A stretch of 64,000 nt of DNA from Glutamicibacter sp. PS (GTDB taxonomy: Bacteria > Actinomycetota > Actinomycetes > Actinomycetales > Micrococcaceae). Shown piece by piece: positions 48,417 through 55,986 of the stretch. Both the position numbers and the translations under genes were made by a program. The notes below the pieces were generated by a model. The model was given only the letters and a program-made list of their open reading frames with translations, had not been told where the DNA came from and did not search any database. The stretch spans positions 3,214,468-3,278,467 of the forward strand of contig JANCMB010000001.1 in the NCBI GenBank assembly GCA_031317595.1, given 5' to 3'. Within the stretch, counting starts at the first letter, position 1. Each line of letters starts with the position of its first letter.

Positions 48417-48775
48417 GCGCCAAAATTACCGTGGACCTGAATGCTGCGTTGCCTCCCTACGAGCAGATCCGTAGCCAGGTCGCCACCTTCATTGCCTTAG
48501 GTGAGCTACCCGAGGGCAGCAGACTCCCCACGGTTCGCGCGCTGGCCACCGATCTAGGTGTGGCTACCGGCACCGTCGCGCGCGCCTATAAGGAACTCGA
48601 GGCTCAAGGCCTGGTGCAGTCACGGCGACGGGCCGGCACGGTGGTGGCCGCCGGTCACGCTAAACCTCGCATGGAGCGGGATATCGTGCAGGCCGTGGAT
48701 GACCTACTTGCCTTGGCACGAGCCCAAGGCGTCGATGAGACCACACTGATCGCGCTTATTCGGCGCCGGTCATGA
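48413..48775 (+). CDS. YtrA-type GntR regulator
   Basis: 120 residues. Winged HTH (about 12-78: PPYEQIRSQVATFIALGELPEGSRLPTVRALATDLGVATGTVARAYKELEAQGLV) with only a short helical tail instead of a sensor domain, as in the YtrA subfamily, which usually represses its own membrane or ABC operon. ATG overlaps the previous stop. The 8-bp-arm palindrome at 46773 upstream of the operon is the most likely target. Confidence 0.88.
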   Translation: MSAKITVDLNAALPPYEQIRSQVATFIALGELPEGSRLPTVRALATDLGVATGTVARAYKELEAQGLVQSRRRAGTVVAAGHAKPRMERDIVQAVDDLLALARAQGVDETTLIALIRRRS

Positions 48776-48777
48776 AT

Positions 48778-48806
48778 TTGTGATCTGCCGCGAGGTTACG
48801 TACGCT
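48778..48806 (+). promoter_or_regulatory. Promoter of the thiamin operon
   Basis: -35 TTGTGA (48778-48783), 17-bp spacer and -10 TACGCT (48801-48806) place the start about 48812, just at the first riboswitch stem. Confidence 0.6.
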
Positions 48807-48810
48807 CGCA

Positions 48811-48890
48811 TCGAGTGACACGGGGTGTCGGCGCCGCCGACTGAGATGAGACCCGTTGAACCTGAACTAGGTCAAACTAGCGGAGGGATG
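48811..48890 (+). ncRNA. Thiamin pyrophosphate (TPP) riboswitch
   Basis: THI-box: GACACGGGGTGTC at 48817-48829, the conserved CTGAGA (48841-48846), ACCC, the TTGAACCTGAACTAGGTCAA segment (48855-48874) and the closing CTAGCGGAGGGA. All conserved TPP contacts are recognisable. The GGAGGG at 48882-48887, 7 nt before the thiM ATG, is both the closing stem's 3' side and the ribosome site, so ligand binding should block translation initiation directly. Confidence 0.93.
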
Positions 48891-48894
48891 TCGC

Positions 48895-49680
48895 ATGAGA
48901 CTATCTGTCGTTGCCGAACGCATGCGCGCGCAACAGCCCTTGGTGTTCTGTCTAACCAATGTGGTGGTCAGCAACTTCACGGCAAACGTATTGCTGGCCG
49001 CTGGCGCGGCCCCCGCGATGACCAATCTGCCCGGGGAAGCCCGCGAATTTGCCAAGGTGGCCTCCGCGGTGTTGGTCAACCTCGGCACTCCGACCACCGA
49101 ACAAATGCACGCCATGGAGCAGGCGGTAGTCGGGGCCAACGAGGCGAACACCCCGTGGATTCTTGATCCGGTGGCCGTCGGTGCCCTTGGTGAGCGCACC
49201 GATTTTGCCCGCAGCCTACTGCCAGCCCGGCCCACCCTGATCCGTGGCAATGCCTCGGAGATCCTCGCACTGGCCGGCTTTGAATCCGCCGGTCGCGGCG
49301 TTGATTCCACCGACAGCGTCACGGCCGCAATGCATGCCGGGACCGACCTAGCGCGCCGCTACGGCAGCGTCGTTGCCATATCCGGTCCGGCCGATGCCAT
49401 CATCGATGCCGACCGCACCACCCTCGTTCATACCGATGGTTTGGCGTTGACCAAGGTTACCGGCGGCGGGTGTGCCCTCGGTGCCTTCACTGCCGCTATG
49501 GTCGCCGCCGGCGACGAGGTCTTTGAAGCGGCCGTGTCCGCCCACGCTTGGTATGGACTAGCCGCCGAACGCGCATGGTCGCGCTCCCGCGGACCTGGAA
49601 GCTTTGCAGTGAATTTTCTTGATGAGCTGGGCGAGGTAACGCCCAGTGACATCGACTCCGTACGACATGAGAAGCATTAG
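48895..49680 (+). CDS. thiM: Hydroxyethylthiazole kinase
   Basis: 261 residues. Phosphorylates the thiazole alcohol (THZ) salvaged from thiamin. Seen: the N-terminal LVFCLTNVVVSNFTANVLLAAGAAPAM, the PWILDPVAVGA loop, LIRGNASEILALAG, and the ATP-site KVTGGGCALGAFTAA. Fold and length are typical of the ribokinase-like ThiM trimer. First gene of the TPP-controlled operon; ATG 48895 follows the riboswitch directly. Confidence 0.96.
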   Translation: MRLSVVAERMRAQQPLVFCLTNVVVSNFTANVLLAAGAAPAMTNLPGEAREFAKVASAVLVNLGTPTTEQMHAMEQAVVGANEANTPWILDPVAVGALGERTDFARSLLPARPTLIRGNASEILALAGFESAGRGVDSTDSVTAAMHAGTDLARRYGSVVAISGPADAIIDADRTTLVHTDGLALTKVTGGGCALGAFTAAMVAAGDEVFEAAVSAHAWYGLAAERAWSRSRGPGSFAVNFLDELGEVTPSDIDSVRHEKH

Positions 49681-49691
49681 AGGACTGTTGA

Positions 49692-50333
49692 ATGCGTGAA
49701 CTTGGCCCCTACTTAGTGGCAAATACGGCAAGCTGCACCCCGCATACCACCCTTGACGTGATCGCGCAGGCGGTCGCCGGTGGCATTCAGTGGGTGCAAT
49801 TGCGCGCGAAAGAGGAAACCGCGCGGGAATTCTATGAGCTGGCCATCGCGGCCGCCGAACTGACCGAGGGCAAGGCCGAATTGCTGATCAACGACCGGAT
49901 CGACGTCTATTTGGCCGCCCGCGCGGCGGGGGCAGCGGTCACCGGCATCCACATTGGGCAGAAGGATCTTCCGGTTCGCGTGGCCCGCACGCTGATCGGC
50001 GAAGGCATTATCGGGCTCAGCGCCTCCTCCGACGATCAGCTGGCCCAAGCCGCGCGTGATGCGCAGGCCATCGACTATCTGGGCGTCGGAGCCATCCGAG
50101 CCACACCGACCAAAAAAGACCACCCAACACCCATTGGGATCGATGGCTTCCTGCGTGCTGCCGGTCGGGTAGATCTTCCCTGCGTCGCCATCGGCGCACT
50201 GACCGCACAGGACGCCAGCGCCCTGCGTCAAGGTGGAGCCGCCGGCATGGCCGTGGTTCGCGCAATCTGCGCCGCACAGAGCCCCGAAACCGCAACCCGT
50301 GAACTGGTCGACGTTTGGGAGTCCGCCCGATGA
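49692..50333 (+). CDS. thiE: Thiamin phosphate synthase
   Basis: 213 residues, TIM barrel. Joins HMP-pyrophosphate and thiazole phosphate to thiamin phosphate. Seen: QLRAKEETAREFYELA, LLINDRIDVYLAARAAGAAVTGIHIGQKDLPV, SASSDDQLAQAA, IDYLGVGAIRATPTKKDH, and the C-terminal GAAGMAVVRAI, which form the pyrophosphate and substrate sites. Eleven bases after thiM; its stop overlaps the next ATG (ATGA). Confidence 0.96.
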   Translation: MRELGPYLVANTASCTPHTTLDVIAQAVAGGIQWVQLRAKEETAREFYELAIAAAELTEGKAELLINDRIDVYLAARAAGAAVTGIHIGQKDLPVRVARTLIGEGIIGLSASSDDQLAQAARDAQAIDYLGVGAIRATPTKKDHPTPIGIDGFLRAAGRVDLPCVAIGALTAQDASALRQGGAAGMAVVRAICAAQSPETATRELVDVWESAR

Positions 50334-51766
50334 GCCTGAATATTCTGTCTATCGCCGGATCCGACCCCTCGGGCGGCGCAGGGATCCAAGCCGACCTGAA
50401 AACCATCGCCGCCTGCGGCGGCTACGGCATGAGCGTCATTACCGCACTGACGGCACAGAACACCCAAGGCGTGCGGGCTGTCCACGCCATCGAGCCAGAG
50501 TTCGTCGGCGAGCAGCTCCGTGCGGTCAGCGAGGATGTGCGGATAGATGCGGTGAAAATCGGGATGCTGTCCAATGCCGCAGTCATTGCGCAGGTTGCCG
50601 ACTGGCTGGCTCACATCGAGGCCCCGGTGGTGCTCGACCCGGTCATGATCGCCACCAGTGGAGACTCGCTACTCGACGCGGACGCCACGGCGGCATTGCA
50701 ACAATTGCTTCCCCGCGCCACGGTGCTGACCCCGAATATCGACGAGCTGGCCGCTCTCAGCGGCCAACCCGTCCCAGAACGGTGGGAAGAAGTTATTGAG
50801 CTTGCGCGACAACTGGCCGATCGCCACGATGTGCTCGTCGTGGCCAAGGGTGGCCACCTGAATTCCAGTAGCTGCCCGGATGCACTTGTAGGGGCCTATG
50901 GCGTTCTCGCCGAATATTCTTCTCCGCGCATAGATACAACTCACACGCACGGAACCGGATGCACGCTTTCCTCCGCGCTGGCGACCTACTACGCCGCGAC
51001 ATCCGACTGGTCGCAGGCGTTGGAGATGGCCAAAAGCTACCTCTCCGAAGCCATCTCAGGGGCGGCGAGCCTGCAGGTCGGTTCCGGGCACGGCCCGGTG
51101 GATCACCTTGGCGCGCTGCATCGCGCCGCCGATTCGCAGTCGGGCGATCCGATGCTCGAATGGTGGGAGCGTATCGCGGATATTCGGGCGCAGATTGACG
51201 ACCTTGAGTTCATCCGCCAGCTCGCCAATGGCAAGTTACCGCGCGCGGACTTCGACTACTACATCAACCAAGATGCCCTCTACCTGCGCACCTACGCCAA
51301 GGTACTGGCCCGCGCCAGTGAGATCTCCAGCGACATCGAGGCCCAACGCTTCTGGGCCATCGGTTGCACGAGCATCCTCGACGGGGAAATGGAACTGCAC
51401 CGCGGCTTCCTGCCGCACTTCAGCGATACCCCGTCGGAAACCACGCTGAACTACGTCAACCACCTCAGCAGCTGCACCGCCAACTATTCCGAGCTGATCG
51501 CCGCAATCCTTCCCTGCTACTGGATCTACCAGGACGTGGGCCAACGTCTAGCGGCCGCCAGTCATCCGGAGCACCCCTATGCGGCGTGGCTGGCCGAGTA
51601 CTCCTCCCCGGAATTCGACGCGGCCACCACCAAGGCGATCGATCTTGTCCGCGCGGCATGGCGACGCGCCGATGCGGCCACCCGTCAGCGCATGTGGCTC
51701 GCCTTCGAACGTTCAAGCCGCCATGAGCTGTACTTCTTCGCCCAGGCGGCCGCCCGCGTAGAATAG
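50330..51766 (+). CDS. thiD: Bifunctional HMP(-P) kinase ThiD / TenA-family hydrolase
   Basis: 478 residues. ThiD (about 1-260) makes HMP-pyrophosphate; GSDPSGGAGIQADLKTIAA near residue 10 and GTGCTLSSALATYYA are intact. The TenA domain (about 270-478) is an aminopyrimidine aminohydrolase/thiaminase II: catalytic Cys in ILPCYWIYQDVGQ near residue 396, ELHRGFLPHF and SSPEFDAAT are present. TenA salvages HMP from degraded thiamin, feeding the attached kinase, so the fusion couples release and phosphorylation. Start ATG 50330, overlapping thiE. Fused ThiD-TenA proteins are known in actinobacteria. Confidence 0.93.
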   Translation: MSLNILSIAGSDPSGGAGIQADLKTIAACGGYGMSVITALTAQNTQGVRAVHAIEPEFVGEQLRAVSEDVRIDAVKIGMLSNAAVIAQVADWLAHIEAPVVLDPVMIATSGDSLLDADATAALQQLLPRATVLTPNIDELAALSGQPVPERWEEVIELARQLADRHDVLVVAKGGHLNSSSCPDALVGAYGVLAEYSSPRIDTTHTHGTGCTLSSALATYYAATSDWSQALEMAKSYLSEAISGAASLQVGSGHGPVDHLGALHRAADSQSGDPMLEWWERIADIRAQIDDLEFIRQLANGKLPRADFDYYINQDALYLRTYAKVLARASEISSDIEAQRFWAIGCTSILDGEMELHRGFLPHFSDTPSETTLNYVNHLSSCTANYSELIAAILPCYWIYQDVGQRLAAASHPEHPYAAWLAEYSSPEFDAATTKAIDLVRAAWRRADAATRQRMWLAFERSSRHELYFFAQAAARVE

Positions 51767-51802
51767 GCGAGGCCAATTCCGGCCATGGCGGAAGGAACAT
51801 AG

Positions 51803-53062
51803 GTGGGCTGGACAGTACACGGCGACGGCAAGTCGATCACCCCGGGCGAGGTTGTCGCCCCGAATGAGCGGTTGCACTGGCCGCAGACCATCTCGATTGG
51901 CACCCAGCACATCTTGGCGATGTTCGGGTCAACCATATTGGTCCCCACCCTGACCGGCTTTCCGGTGACCACAACTCTGTTTTTCACCGGGCTCGCCACG
52001 ATCCTGTTCCTGCTGATCACGGCCGGCAAGGTACCAAGCTACCTCGGTAGTTCCTTCGCCTTACTGGCACCGGTGGGTGCCACCATGACCTCCGGCGGGG
52101 GCATGGGCCCGGCTCTGGGTGGCATCGTGATGACTGGTGCCCTGCTGTTGCTCGTCGGTGCCATCGTGCAGAAATCTGGCACCGGCTGGATCCACGCGCT
52201 CATGCCACCGGTGGTGATGGGCACCATCGTCGCGCTGATCGGGCTGAACTTGGCCTCGGCCACCCTGACCCCCATGAAGACAGTGCCGCTGACCACCTTC
52301 GGCACGGTGCTGGCCATTGTGATCGCCACCGTCGCCTTCAAGGGTCTGCTCGGGCGCCTCTCGATCTTGGTCGGGCTGGTCGCCGGCTACCTGCTGGCCA
52401 TGATCCAAGGCCAGGTCGATTTCTCCGCAGTGGGCAAGGCTCCGTGGATCGGCCTGCCGCAGTTCGCCACACCGGTCTTCGACTTCTCCGTGGCCTTGAT
52501 GTTCCTGCCAGCGGTCTTCGTGCTCGTGGCCGAGAATATCGGTCACGTGAGCACCGTGGGCCTGATGACCAAAACCGATCTCAGCGGCTACAACGGTCGG
52601 GCGCTGATGGCCGATGGCGCGGCCACCGTGATCGCCGGCCTCGGTGGCGGCTCGGCGACCACCACCTACGCGGAAAACATTGGCGTCATGGCCGCTTCCC
52701 GGGTGTATTCCACCGCCGCCTACTTCGTGGCAGCGATCGCGGCCATGGCTCTGGCCTTCCTCCCCAAGTTCGGCGCCCTGATCTCCACCATCCCGGCCGG
52801 TGTGATCGGCGGCGCCGGAATCGTGCTGTATGGAATGATCGGCATCATCGGCGCACGCCTGTGGATCGAGAACAAAGTCGACTTCCAGAACCCGATCAAT
52901 CTGATGACCGCGGGCTCCGGCCTGATCATCGCCATCGCAGTAACCCAAGAGATCAGCTACGGCCCAATTCAGCTTGGCGGTATTGCCATGGGCACGATTG
53001 CTACGCTCGTGGTCTTCCATGTGATGACGACGATCACCCGGTTACGCCACCACAGCGTCTAG
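51803..53062 (+). CDS. NCS2-family nucleobase or pyrimidine permease
   Basis: 419 residues, about 13-14 membrane segments, UraA/xanthine permease family. Seen: the helix-1 QHILAMFGSTILVPTLTGFP, the carboxylate site VLVAENIGHVSTVG, and the family signature GGSATTTYAENIGVMAASRVYS. Start GTG 51803 with a GGAAGGAA site upstream. Only 36 nt after thiD-tenA and with no visible terminator between, it is probably read from the thiamin operon. This raises the possibility that it imports HMP or formylaminopyrimidine instead of uracil; sequence alone does not decide. Confidence 0.87.
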   Translation: MGWTVHGDGKSITPGEVVAPNERLHWPQTISIGTQHILAMFGSTILVPTLTGFPVTTTLFFTGLATILFLLITAGKVPSYLGSSFALLAPVGATMTSGGGMGPALGGIVMTGALLLLVGAIVQKSGTGWIHALMPPVVMGTIVALIGLNLASATLTPMKTVPLTTFGTVLAIVIATVAFKGLLGRLSILVGLVAGYLLAMIQGQVDFSAVGKAPWIGLPQFATPVFDFSVALMFLPAVFVLVAENIGHVSTVGLMTKTDLSGYNGRALMADGAATVIAGLGGGSATTTYAENIGVMAASRVYSTAAYFVAAIAAMALAFLPKFGALISTIPAGVIGGAGIVLYGMIGIIGARLWIENKVDFQNPINLMTAGSGLIIAIAVTQEISYGPIQLGGIAMGTIATLVVFHVMTTITRLRHHSV

Positions 53063-53065
53063 TAT
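53060..53065 (+). promoter_or_regulatory. -10 box of leaderless LacI-family mRNA
   Basis: TAGTAT (partly within the permease stop region) ends 6 nt before ATG 53072; no Shine-Dalgarno sequence. Confidence 0.5.
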
Positions 53066-53071
53066 CGATTT

Positions 53072-54121
53072 ATGTCCACTTCTCGTCCCACGGCCCGTGA
53101 TGTGGCACAACGTGCAGGCGTTTCCCGAAGCGCCGTTTCGATGGTGATGAACGGGACCGCGGCCGGTAACGTTTCGGCTGCAGCTCAGGAGCGCATCCGC
53201 GAAGCGGCCCGGGCACTCGACTACCGTCCTGACCCTTTGGGGGTATCGCTGCGGCAGCAAAGAACCGGCATCATCGGCATCGTCACCGATGAAATCGCGT
53301 CGTCTCCCTTCGCCGGCAAACTCATAAGTGGGGTAAATAGTGCCGCGGCCGATCGCGGCTATCTGAGCATCATCTCCGATATCGGCCAGACCGCATTCGC
53401 CGGTCCGGGAACCGTCCGTGAAGAACACGCCATCCGTCAGTTGATTCGCCGACGAGTGGACGCGCTCATTTTGGCTACCAATGGCTTACGGACTCTTCGT
53501 GTTCCCAAACCGTTGCTCACACTGCCAGCAGCGATGGCCAATTGCCGTGATGCCGAAGGGTTACTCGCGGCTTTTATCGCCGACGAGCGTGAAGGAGCCC
53601 AGCGAGCCACTGAACATCTGACAGCACTGGGACATCGCCGTATTCTCTTTATCGGTGGAGGCGACGACGAAGATGCGATCCCAGCCCGACTCGCCGGCTA
53701 CCACGCCGCGATGACCACCGCTGGGCTCGAATCGTTGCCCCCGGTTTCGGCAGGATGGGAAATCAACGACGGGTTTACCGCCGCGCAGGTTGTCCTGACA
53801 GGCACCGAACGACCGACCGCCGTCTTCGCGGCAAATGACCGCGTCGCTACCGGCGTACTGCTAGCCGCGGGAGGGCTTGGATTACGTGTACCGCAAGATC
53901 TCTCCATCCTCGGCTTCGATGATCAACCGCACCTAGCTGAAGCTACCGTTCCCGGGCTGAGCACGATGGGACTACCCCATTTTGACATGGGTCGTCAGGC
54001 GGCAGAACATGTTCTCAACCTGCTCGATGGCCAAGAATCGACAACCAACGGTGCCATGATCCATTGCCATTTGACCCTCCGAGAATCGACAGGCCCCGCC
54101 CCCGCTGGGTTCAACTGCTGA
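53072..54121 (+). CDS. LacI-family transcriptional regulator
   Basis: 349 residues. LacI HTH (about 5-55: TARDVAQRAGVSRSAVSMVMNG), hinge region with LDYRPDPLGVSLRQQ, and a periplasmic-binding-protein-like sensor domain (about 62-335). It faces the sugar ABC operon tail to tail. Leaderless start from TAGTAT 6 nt upstream. Likely represses that operon by binding the near-palindrome at 57394 in the absence of a sugar or sugar phosphate. Only context supports the target. Confidence 0.88.
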   Translation: MSTSRPTARDVAQRAGVSRSAVSMVMNGTAAGNVSAAAQERIREAARALDYRPDPLGVSLRQQRTGIIGIVTDEIASSPFAGKLISGVNSAAADRGYLSIISDIGQTAFAGPGTVREEHAIRQLIRRRVDALILATNGLRTLRVPKPLLTLPAAMANCRDAEGLLAAFIADEREGAQRATEHLTALGHRRILFIGGGDDEDAIPARLAGYHAAMTTAGLESLPPVSAGWEINDGFTAAQVVLTGTERPTAVFAANDRVATGVLLAAGGLGLRVPQDLSILGFDDQPHLAEATVPGLSTMGLPHFDMGRQAAEHVLNLLDGQESTTNGAMIHCHLTLRESTGPAPAGFNC

Positions 54122-54205
54122 TCACTTCACGGTGATCTCTTGTAGCCTGTGTGCACATGAGTCCACCTAGGTAGGAACCCAGCGGAGAGGCACCTTGAAT
54201 GCCCT

Positions 54206-55060
54206 CTACTTGCTGACGCCCGCGGTCAAGCCCTCGCGCAACGAACGCTGCCCAAAGAGGAAGACGATAAAGGCCGGGATCATCGAGAGGATCACGCCGG
54301 CGAGCACCACCGATATCGAACCTGTTCCCATGTTGCCCTGCAGTGTCACCAAGCCAAGAGGCAGCGTGAAGTTTTCTTCCGAGATGGTCATGATCAGCGG
54401 CCGGAAGAATTCATTCCAGTGGTAATTGAAGGCAAGCACTCCGACGATGGCCATGCCCGGCATGGCCAAGGGGAGGTAGATACTGCGGAAAGTCTGCCAC
54501 GGACTGGCCCCGTCGATCTGGGCGGCTTCAGCGAGCTCGGCCGGGATACCCATAAAGTACTGGCGCATTAGAAAGGTGCCGAAAGCAGTGGGGATCGCGG
54601 GAATGATGAGGGCCAGCAGTGTGTCGGCCAGACCCATTCCGCGAACAAGCATGAACACCGGAACAATCGTTACCTGAACCGGAATCATCATTGTTGCTAG
54701 GATCAACGCAAATATCCACTTCTTCCCGCGGAACTCTAGCCGAGCGAAGGCATAGCCGGCCATTGCGGCGGACACCATCTGACCCACTGCGATAAGGCCT
54801 GTAACTAGAGCCGAGTTAATCACCAACCGAAGCATGTCGATCTGTTCAAACACACCCGTATAAGAACTGAAGTCCGGGTTCAACGGAAGGAACTGCGGAG
54901 GAAGGTCAAAGGCCTCGCCTGGTGGCCGCAGCGATGTGGACAGAGTCCACAACACCGGTCCAAGCGTCAACAGCGCACACGTTAGCAGGAAGATGACACG
55001 GCCGATCGATCCCGAATGACGTTCACGGCGTTGCTTTCTGGAAGTAACTAGGGTTGTCAT
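54206..55060 (-). CDS. Carbohydrate ABC transporter permease (MalG-like)
   Basis: 284 residues, six membrane helices, second permease of a CUT1 importer. The EAA loop reads AELAEAAQIDGASPWQTFRSIYLPLAMPGM, which contacts the ATPase. ATG 55060 is preferred (purine-rich GAGGTTGGAA just upstream and close to the previous stop); the open frame upstream is not credible. Nine bases follow the first permease gene. No ATPase gene is present, so a shared MsmK/UgpC-type ATPase elsewhere would be required. Confidence 0.92.
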   Translation of the reverse strand: MTTLVTSRKQRRERHSGSIGRVIFLLTCALLTLGPVLWTLSTSLRPPGEAFDLPPQFLPLNPDFSSYTGVFEQIDMLRLVINSALVTGLIAVGQMVSAAMAGYAFARLEFRGKKWIFALILATMMIPVQVTIVPVFMLVRGMGLADTLLALIIPAIPTAFGTFLMRQYFMGIPAELAEAAQIDGASPWQTFRSIYLPLAMPGMAIVGVLAFNYHWNEFFRPLIMTISEENFTLPLGLVTLQGNMGTGSISVVLAGVILSMIPAFIVFLFGQRSLREGLTAGVSK

Positions 55061-55068
55061 TTCCAACC

Positions 55069-55986
55069 TCACTGATAGAAGACGAAGCGGCGGCTGAGCC
55101 GGAATTGAATATAGGTAACAAACATGATCAGAATCATCAGGATCAGTCCGATGGCGGATGCAAGTCCGAACTCCAGTTTTTGGAAAGCTGACTCGAAAAT
55201 GACCATCACGGCGGTGCGCGTGCTGTCGCCAGGACCCCCGCGGGTAAGCACATATGGTTGGTCGAACACCTGCAGGGCATTGATCACGGCCATCACAGAG
55301 GCCACCAGTGTGGTGGGGCTGAGAAGCGGCATGGTTACGTGAACTAATTTGCCCCATCCTCCGGCGCCATCAAGTTCAGCAGCTTCGTACATGTCCTTGG
55401 GGATGGACGAAAGCCCACCGAGGAACAACAGGAACGAGAAGCCGAAGTTCTGCCACACGTACACCAAGATGATCACGGCTGCGGAACCCGATGAGGTGGT
55501 AAGCCACGGCACCGCAGGAATGTTGACCAGTGACAGCAGCCAATTCACGACTCCGAACTGTTCGTTGAACAGGTAACTCATGAAGATGGAGACGCTGGCA
55601 GCCGAAAGGATTAGCGGAAAGAAGAAGACGGACCGGAAGAACACTCGTAACCAGTTCGGCATTTTCTCTTGCACCAGGACAGCAAGCATCAAGGCGATGC
55701 CCAGTTGAAGGGTCGCAGCAACCACGACAAATGCGATGGTGTTCAGAAAGCTGACTCGCACCGTAGGGCTACTGACCGCCTCGGCAAAATTTTGCAAACC
55801 AACGAACTCGGGCGCGGACATGATGTCCCAGCGAAAAAACGCTAGGAGCAATGACCCGATAATAGGCACCACCGTGAACAGCAACATGCCAATCACCGTG
55901 GGCGCAATCAAAATCCAGGCAAAGATGCGCCATGAGCGGGTTCGTCCGGCCGGCGTCATGGTCGCAAGGTTGGTAACACGCGCCAT
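55069..55986 (-). CDS. Carbohydrate ABC transporter permease (MalF-like)
   Basis: 305 residues, six membrane helices. The EAA loop is DMYEAAELDGAGGWGKLVHVTMPLLSPTTL, and the C-terminus ends in an FRLSRRFVFYQ motif found in CUT1 permeases. Its ATG overlaps the stop of the binding-protein gene by one base (TAATG). Partner of the next permease for uptake of an oligosaccharide. Confidence 0.92.
   Translation of the reverse strand: MARVTNLATMTPAGRTRSWRIFAWILIAPTVIGMLLFTVVPIIGSLLLAFFRWDIMSAPEFVGLQNFAEAVSSPTVRVSFLNTIAFVVVAATLQLGIALMLAVLVQEKMPNWLRVFFRSVFFFPLILSAASVSIFMSYLFNEQFGVVNWLLSLVNIPAVPWLTTSSGSAAVIILVYVWQNFGFSFLLFLGGLSSIPKDMYEAAELDGAGGWGKLVHVTMPLLSPTTLVASVMAVINALQVFDQPYVLTRGGPGDSTRTAVMVIFESAFQKLEFGLASAIGLILMILIMFVTYIQFRLSRRFVFYQ

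Noticed and set aside
52061-53020. Minus-strand open frame of 319 codons opposite the NCS2 permease
   Set aside because: It encodes a His/Gln/Asp-rich sequence typical of the reverse complement of a hydrophobic transporter; no family resemblance.
54117-54140. GATCAC...GTGATC hairpin after the LacI gene considered a terminator
   Set aside because: Only 6 bp with a loose loop and no proper T-tract; I do not list it.
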